This document shows positions 7,350 through 10,080 of a stretch of DNA of 10,080 nucleotides, piece after piece. The stretch spans positions 1 to 10,080 of the forward strand of contig JAUWLK010000078.1 in NCBI GenBank assembly GCA_030613745.1, written 5' to 3'. Origin of the DNA: Flavobacteriaceae bacterium. Lineage in GTDB: Bacteria > Bacteroidota > Bacteroidia > Flavobacteriales > Flavobacteriaceae. Below the pieces are notes generated by a model. The model was not told the DNA's origin and ran no database searches. It saw only the letters and a list, made by a program, of their open reading frames with translations. Within the stretch, counting starts at the first letter, position 1. Every line of letters begins with the position of its first letter. The position numbers and the translations under genes were made by a program.

Positions 7350-7380
7350 CAAATGTACAAAATGATCAATTTTTAAACAA
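7350..7380 (-). promoter_or_regulatory. Predicted promoter of the 71-residue gene
   Basis: On the minus strand, TTG (7380-7378), a 20-nt spacer and TACATTTG (7357-7350) fit the Bacteroidota TTG-N20-TAnnTTTG form well. Transcription would start near 7346, giving a leader of about 84 nt that contains the 7278-7314 hairpin. No other gene start lies within reach downstream. Confidence 0.6.
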
Positions 7381-7420
7381 TACCCTTACAGGGTATATTG
7401 TACAATTAGTTGATCTAATT
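7380..7420. repeat. Two adjacent dyad repeats upstream of the small-gene promoter
   Basis: ATACCCT (7380-7386) and AGGGTAT (7390-7396) form a 7-bp dyad with a 3-nt centre that touches the -33 element. AATTAG (7404-7409) and CTAATT (7415-7420) form a second dyad with a 5-nt centre. A wider pair, TGTACAA (7354-7360) and TTGTACA (7398-7404), brackets the first. Their placement over and just upstream of the promoter suggests operator sites, but short dyads arise easily in AT-rich DNA. Confidence 0.4.
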
Positions 7421-7435
7421 CAAAAAGGTTAACAT

Positions 7436-7465
7436 AAAAAACCCGAGAAAAATTAATTTCTCGGG
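7436..7465 (-). terminator. Intrinsic terminator 3' of the DUF2480 gene
   Basis: The arms CCCGAGAAA (7442-7450) and TTTCTCGGG (7457-7465) form a perfect 9-bp, GC-capped stem with a 6-nt loop. On the minus strand they are followed by six T (7441-7436). It is 174 nt past the DUF2480 stop, so it ends the Fe-S gene transcript after a long 3' region, or ends a separate small transcript from that region. Confidence 0.85.
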
Positions 7466-7638
7466 ATCTAAAACCAATCTATACTTAAAAATTGTAAGTA
7501 TTTTGAAGATACTAAGGTATTAAAAACTCCGAATGAAACAAACCATTTGGGAATAATTTTAAATTTTTATTTATAATCTATTACTAATTATCAATTTATG
7601 GTTTGATTTTCAATTAAGAAAAAGTACCCTAATAATGT

Positions 7639-8148
7639 TTATTCTTTTCTTTTAAACAAAGGAACACTAGAGCACGCTTCACCAAACATAATTGATTTTG
7701 TAATAGGTAAAAGTTTAACAATTAGCTGAGAATAAGCAGTTTGAGGAATATATTTGTTTGAACAACCTTTTATAATAACAAGTTTTTCTTTATAAATTTC
7801 AATAGGTAATTTATCAATTATTTCTTGAAAAATAGAGCATTCCAAATTTTCTATATCTCCAATTACTATTTTTTTTGCATAAGGAGAAAGCGAAACGGTA
7901 ATCAATAAATATGCCCATGAGGGTATTATAGCATCTGAAGAACAAGTTAGAGCAATATATTTATTTTGAAAAGAATTCCAATCATGATTTTTTACGAATT
8001 CTCTAAAATCTTTTTCTTTTAAAATTTGTTCGGCAAAAAGCCATTTTTTTATGTCAAATAAAATCCTCTCTTCTTCAGGATAAAAATCTTCCAAATCAAT
8101 AGTTACTAATACACTATTAGCAACTCTATTTACAATTTCTTTTGACAT
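7639..8148 (-). CDS. DUF2480 family protein
   Basis: A 169-residue soluble protein of the Bacteroidota-specific DUF2480 family, of unknown biochemical function. The family look is clear: an N-terminal EIVNRVANSVLVTIDLEDF, then DIKKWLF, FVKNHDW, ALTCSSDAIIPSWAY (65-80), VIIKGCS (124-130) and SIMFGEACSSVPLFKRK near the end. It has no signal peptide or membrane segment. Four Cys are present (69, 104, 129, 159). Those at 69, 129 and 159 sit in the most conserved-looking motifs and could bind metal or an Fe-S cluster (inference). The gene follows the MIP18/DUF59 gene by 23 nt and shares its promoter. With sufE next upstream, the context points to a role in Fe-S assembly or delivery. A terminator lies 174 nt downstream. 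Confidence 0.88.
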   Translation of the reverse strand: MSKEIVNRVANSVLVTIDLEDFYPEEERILFDIKKWLFAEQILKEKDFREFVKNHDWNSFQNKYIALTCSSDAIIPSWAYLLITVSLSPYAKKIVIGDIENLECSIFQEIIDKLPIEIYKEKLVIIKGCSNKYIPQTAYSQLIVKLLPITKSIMFGEACSSVPLFKRKE

Positions 8149-8171
8149 TTATTAATGTTAAAAATTATCAT

Positions 8172-8492
8172 TTACAAAAAACCAAGTTCTAATTTAGCTT
8201 CTTCACTCATCATATCTTGAGTCCAAGTTGGATCAAAAGTTATTTCAACTTCAGCATTCCTAACTTCTTTAATGGTTTTGATCTTTTCTTCAACTTCAAC
8301 AGGTAATGTTTCTGCAACAGGACAATTAGGAGAAGTAAGAGTCATTAACACTTTAACATCCATATCTTCATTTACAAAAACATCATAAATTAAACCTAAT
8401 TCATATACATCAACAGGTATTTCAGGATCGTAAATGGTTTTAATCATTTCTACAATTTTAATCCCTAAAGCCTCTTTATCTTTACTATTCAT
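8172..8492 (-). CDS. MIP18/DUF59 family Fe-S cluster assembly protein (SUF-associated)
   Basis: A 106-residue MIP18-family protein of the SUF-associated type, which helps the maturation or transfer of Fe-S clusters in the cytosol. Diagnostic motifs are YDPEIPVDVYELGLIYDV (21-38), LTSPNCPVAETLP (52-64) with the conserved reactive Cys57, and ITFDPTWTQDMMSEEAKLELG (84-104). The length is normal for the stand-alone domain, and the longer SufT extension is absent, so I give no gene symbol. PaaD, a related subunit of phenylacetyl-CoA epoxidase, is the main alternative, but the SufE/DUF2480 neighbours argue against it. The gene has its own consensus promoter between it and sufE, and is probably co-transcribed with DUF2480. 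Confidence 0.92.
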   Translation of the reverse strand: MNSKDKEALGIKIVEMIKTIYDPEIPVDVYELGLIYDVFVNEDMDVKVLMTLTSPNCPVAETLPVEVEEKIKTIKEVRNAEVEITFDPTWTQDMMSEEAKLELGFL

Positions 8493-8523
8493 GGCGTCTC
8501 TTTAAAATCATTCTAAATAAGGG

Positions 8524-8554
8524 CAAATATAGTGTAAAGTGAATTTACAGCAAA
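8524..8554 (-). promoter_or_regulatory. Predicted promoter of the DUF59-DUF2480 pair
   Basis: On the minus strand, TTTG (8554-8551), a 19-nt spacer and TATATTTG (8531-8524) match the full Bacteroidota consensus. The -33 box begins 8 nt after the sufE stop codon. The start site would be near 8520, with a leader of about 28 nt to the ATG at 8492. Confidence 0.65.
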
Positions 8555-8561
8555 ATATATG

Positions 8562-8993
8562 TTAATTGGATTGATTTTTTTTAACTTGAAAAGCAAGAGC
8601 ATAAAGCTTTAATTGCTTAATCATTGAAACCAAGCCATTAGCACGAGTTGGAGATAAATGTTCTTTTAAACCAATTTTATCAATAAAAAAAGGTTCAGAA
8701 TCAAGTATGTTTTTGGGAGTTTGACTGGAATAAACCCGAAGTAATAAGGCAATTATACCTTTAGTTAAAATAGCATCACTATCTGCAGTAAAGATTATAG
8801 TCTCATTTTCAGAATTAGCGTGTAACCAAACTTTTGATTGACAACCTTTAATTAAATTGTCATTTGTTTTATATTGTGGGTCAATTAATGGAAGAGTTTT
8901 TCCAATTTCAATAATATATTCATAACGTTCCATCCAGTCGTCAAACATAGAAAACTCATCAATAATTTCTTCTTGTATTTCTTTAATAATCAT
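8562..8993 (-). CDS. sufE: SufE family cysteine desulfuration protein
   Basis: SufE accepts persulfide sulfur from the cysteine desulfurase SufS and passes it to the SufBCD scaffold for Fe-S cluster assembly in the cytosol. The 143-residue protein has the usual length and motifs: FDDWMERYEYIIEIGKTLP (17-35), KGCQSKVWL (49-57) with the sulfur-accepting Cys51, TKGIIALLLRVYS (about 77-89) and the C-terminal LSPTRANGLVSMI. The catalytic Cys is present, so it should be active. sufS and sufBCD are not in the window. The gene is divergent from a PfkB kinase, and a palindromic promoter region lies in the 43 nt between them. The DUF59 and DUF2480 genes follow on the same strand with a separate promoter. 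The CsdE branch of the same family cannot be fully excluded. Confidence 0.95.
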   Translation of the reverse strand: MIIKEIQEEIIDEFSMFDDWMERYEYIIEIGKTLPLIDPQYKTNDNLIKGCQSKVWLHANSENETIIFTADSDAILTKGIIALLLRVYSSQTPKNILDSEPFFIDKIGLKEHLSPTRANGLVSMIKQLKLYALAFQVKKNQSN

Positions 8994-9003
8994 TTTTAAA
9001 ACT

Positions 9004-9011
9004 TATTTTTG
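9004..9011 (+). promoter_or_regulatory. -7 element for the PfkB kinase gene, half of a palindrome
   Basis: TATTTTTG matches TAnnTTTG and would give a start near 9015 with a leader of about 22 nt. It abuts the sufE -7 element, and the two form the perfect 16-bp palindrome TATTTTTGCAAAAATA (9004-9019). No clear TTTG is seen 19-21 nt upstream, so this half is less certain than the sufE half. Confidence 0.5.
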
Positions 9012-9044
9012 CAAAAATACATAATATAGTTATTAAATGGCAAA
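9012..9044 (-). promoter_or_regulatory. Predicted promoter of sufE
   Basis: On the minus strand, TTTG (9044-9041), a 21-nt spacer and TATTTTTG (9019-9012) fit the Bacteroidota consensus. The start site would be near 9008, about 15 nt before the ATG at 8993. The -33 box lies inside codons 2-3 of the divergent kinase gene. Confidence 0.6.
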
Positions 9045-9963
9045 ACTTTTAATTGTAGGAACCGTAGCTTTTGACGCTATAGAAACACCTTTTGGAAAAA
9101 CAGATAAAATTTTGGGTGGAGCAGCAACTTATATAGGATTATCCGCTTCACAATTTGGAGTTGAATCGGGGATAGTATCAGTTGTTGGTGGAGATTTTCC
9201 TGAAGAATACTTGAAAATGTTGAACAGTAAAAATATTGATACTTCTGGAATTGAAATTATAGAAAACGGGAAAACATTCTTTTGGAGTGGAAAATATCAT
9301 AACGATTTAAATACACGAGATACTTTAACAACCGATTTAAATGTACTGGCAGATTTTAATCCGGTAGTTCCAAAAAACTTTATTGATTGTGATTTTTTAA
9401 TGTTAGGAAATTTACATCCATCAGTTCAAATGGCGGTAATTGAACAAATTCCTGTTAGACCTAAATTAGTTGTTTTGGATACCATGAATTTTTGGATGGA
9501 TAATACTTGGGATGAATTGATTAAAGTTATCAATAAAGTTGATGTAATTACAATAAATGATGAAGAAGCAAGACAATTAAGTGGTGAATATTCTTTGGTT
9601 AGAGCTGCTCAAAAAATTCATAAAATGGGACCAAATTATGTGGTAATTAAAAAAGGAGAACATGGTGCTTTATTATTTAATGGAGAGAATGTATTTTTTG
9701 CACCTGCTTTGCCTTTAGAAGAAGTATTTGACCCGACTGGTGCTGGAGATACATTTGCAGGAGGTTTTATCGGATATATGGCAAGTACTCATGATATTTC
9801 TTTTAATAACATGAAAAGAGCAGTGATTTTTGGTTCAAATTTAGCATCATTTTGTGTTGAAAAATTTGGTACAGAAAGAATGGAAAATCTTAGTAAAGTA
9901 GAAGTTCAAAATCGTCTACAACAGTTTAAACAGTTAACACAATTTGAAATAGAATTAAGTTAA
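9037..9963 (+). CDS. PfkB (ribokinase) family carbohydrate/nucleoside kinase
   Basis: A 308-residue cytosolic kinase of the ribokinase/PfkB family, which phosphorylates a sugar or nucleoside hydroxyl with ATP. Signature elements are GGAATYIGLSASQFG (27-41, substrate-side glycine motif), NDEEARQL (174-181) and the C-terminal DPTGAGDTFAGGF (232-244), with catalytic Asp238 and the anion hole. All key residues are present. Substrate specificity cannot be read directly. The gene lies 31 nt upstream of purF on the same strand with no terminator between them, so co-transcription is likely. This favours a purine nucleoside or ribose-linked substrate over a catabolic hexose (inference). It is divergent from sufE, and the sufE -33 box overlaps its first codons. 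Confidence 0.9.
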   Translation: MAKLLIVGTVAFDAIETPFGKTDKILGGAATYIGLSASQFGVESGIVSVVGGDFPEEYLKMLNSKNIDTSGIEIIENGKTFFWSGKYHNDLNTRDTLTTDLNVLADFNPVVPKNFIDCDFLMLGNLHPSVQMAVIEQIPVRPKLVVLDTMNFWMDNTWDELIKVINKVDVITINDEEARQLSGEYSLVRAAQKIHKMGPNYVVIKKGEHGALLFNGENVFFAPALPLEEVFDPTGAGDTFAGGFIGYMASTHDISFNNMKRAVIFGSNLASFCVEKFGTERMENLSKVEVQNRLQQFKQLTQFEIELS

Positions 9964-9994
9964 CAATAATTAATTTATTTTAAAACTCAAAAAG

Positions 9995-10080
9995 ATGAGT
10001 GATGCTATTAAACATGAATGTGGAATTGCATTAGTAAGATTGTTAAAACCAATTCAGTATTACAAAGACAAATACGGAAC
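9995..10080 (+). CDS. purF: Amidophosphoribosyltransferase, N-terminal fragment (cut by window end)
   Basis: The first 28 codons, MSDAIKHECGIALVRLLKPI then QYYKDKYG, match the start of Bacteroidota glutamine PRPP amidotransferase, the first committed enzyme of de novo purine synthesis. Cys9 followed by GIA is the expected N-terminal nucleophile of the glutaminase domain, exposed after removal of a short propeptide of eight residues. The rest lies beyond the window. The gene follows the PfkB kinase by 31 nt and probably shares its transcript. Confidence 0.82.
   Translation, partial: MSDAIKHECGIALVRLLKPIQYYKDKYG

Larger units (their letters stand above)
7263..7638. other. 376-nt intergenic region without a recognised gene
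   Basis: From left to right it holds the leader of the 71-residue gene with its hairpin, that gene's promoter, the dyad repeats and the minus-strand terminator at 7436-7465. The remaining 7466-7638 is very AT-rich with no convincing ORF or promoter. One spaced inverted pair is visible there, CAAACCAT (7539-7546) and ATGGTTTG (7598-7605), which would fold the DUF2480 3' region. I recognise no known RNA family. Confidence 0.6.

Noticed and set aside
7466..7638. An independent small RNA ending at the 7436-7465 terminator
   Set aside because: I found no TAnnTTTG promoter on the minus strand in the interval and no known RNA structure, so a long 3' region of the DUF2480 transcript is the simpler reading.

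Overview
The window looks like the chromosome of a member of the Bacteroidota, most likely Flavobacteriaceae. It is very AT-rich, and the gene families are typical of that group: a TonB-dependent receptor paired with a DUF5689 lipoprotein, DUF3078 and DUF2480 proteins, and a SUF-associated MIP18/DUF59 protein. Several intergenic regions carry the Bacteroidota promoter form (TTTG or TTG, 19-21 nt, then TAnnTTTG) rather than a classical -35/-10. No phage, IS element, CRISPR array, rRNA or tRNA gene was recognised.

Left part (1-4691). The 3' end of a TonB-dependent receptor is followed 12 nt later by a DUF5689 lipoprotein with a C-terminal anchor-like beta domain, an outer-membrane uptake pair. 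An endonuclease/exonuclease/phosphatase-family gene converges on the lipoprotein gene, and their stop codons overlap. It is divergent from hflX, a ribosome-associated GTPase whose promoter sits almost against its start codon.

Middle (4695-6893). hflX converges, with a 3-nt gap, on a CNNM/CorB-type membrane protein with a CBS pair. A strong intrinsic terminator separates that gene from an upstream DUF3078 outer-membrane protein on the same strand. Upstream of DUF3078 are its promoter and a long inverted repeat.

Variable patch (about 6830-7640). This is the least ordinary part. A 71-residue gene of unknown family is followed directly, in phase after its stop, by a decayed copy of itself that lost about 59 nt in the middle and is frameshifted. 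The intact copy has a good Bacteroidota promoter, several dyad repeats just upstream of it, and a terminator-like hairpin inside its predicted leader. A second terminator isolates the patch from the Fe-S genes to its right.

Right part (7639-10080). DUF2480, MIP18/DUF59 and sufE lie head to tail on the minus strand and form a small Fe-S cluster assembly group, with separate promoters for sufE and for the DUF59-DUF2480 pair. sufE is divergent from a PfkB-family kinase, and a 16-bp perfect palindrome between them holds a -7 element for each direction. The kinase is followed 31 nt later by the start of purF, so it probably belongs to a purine or nucleoside context.
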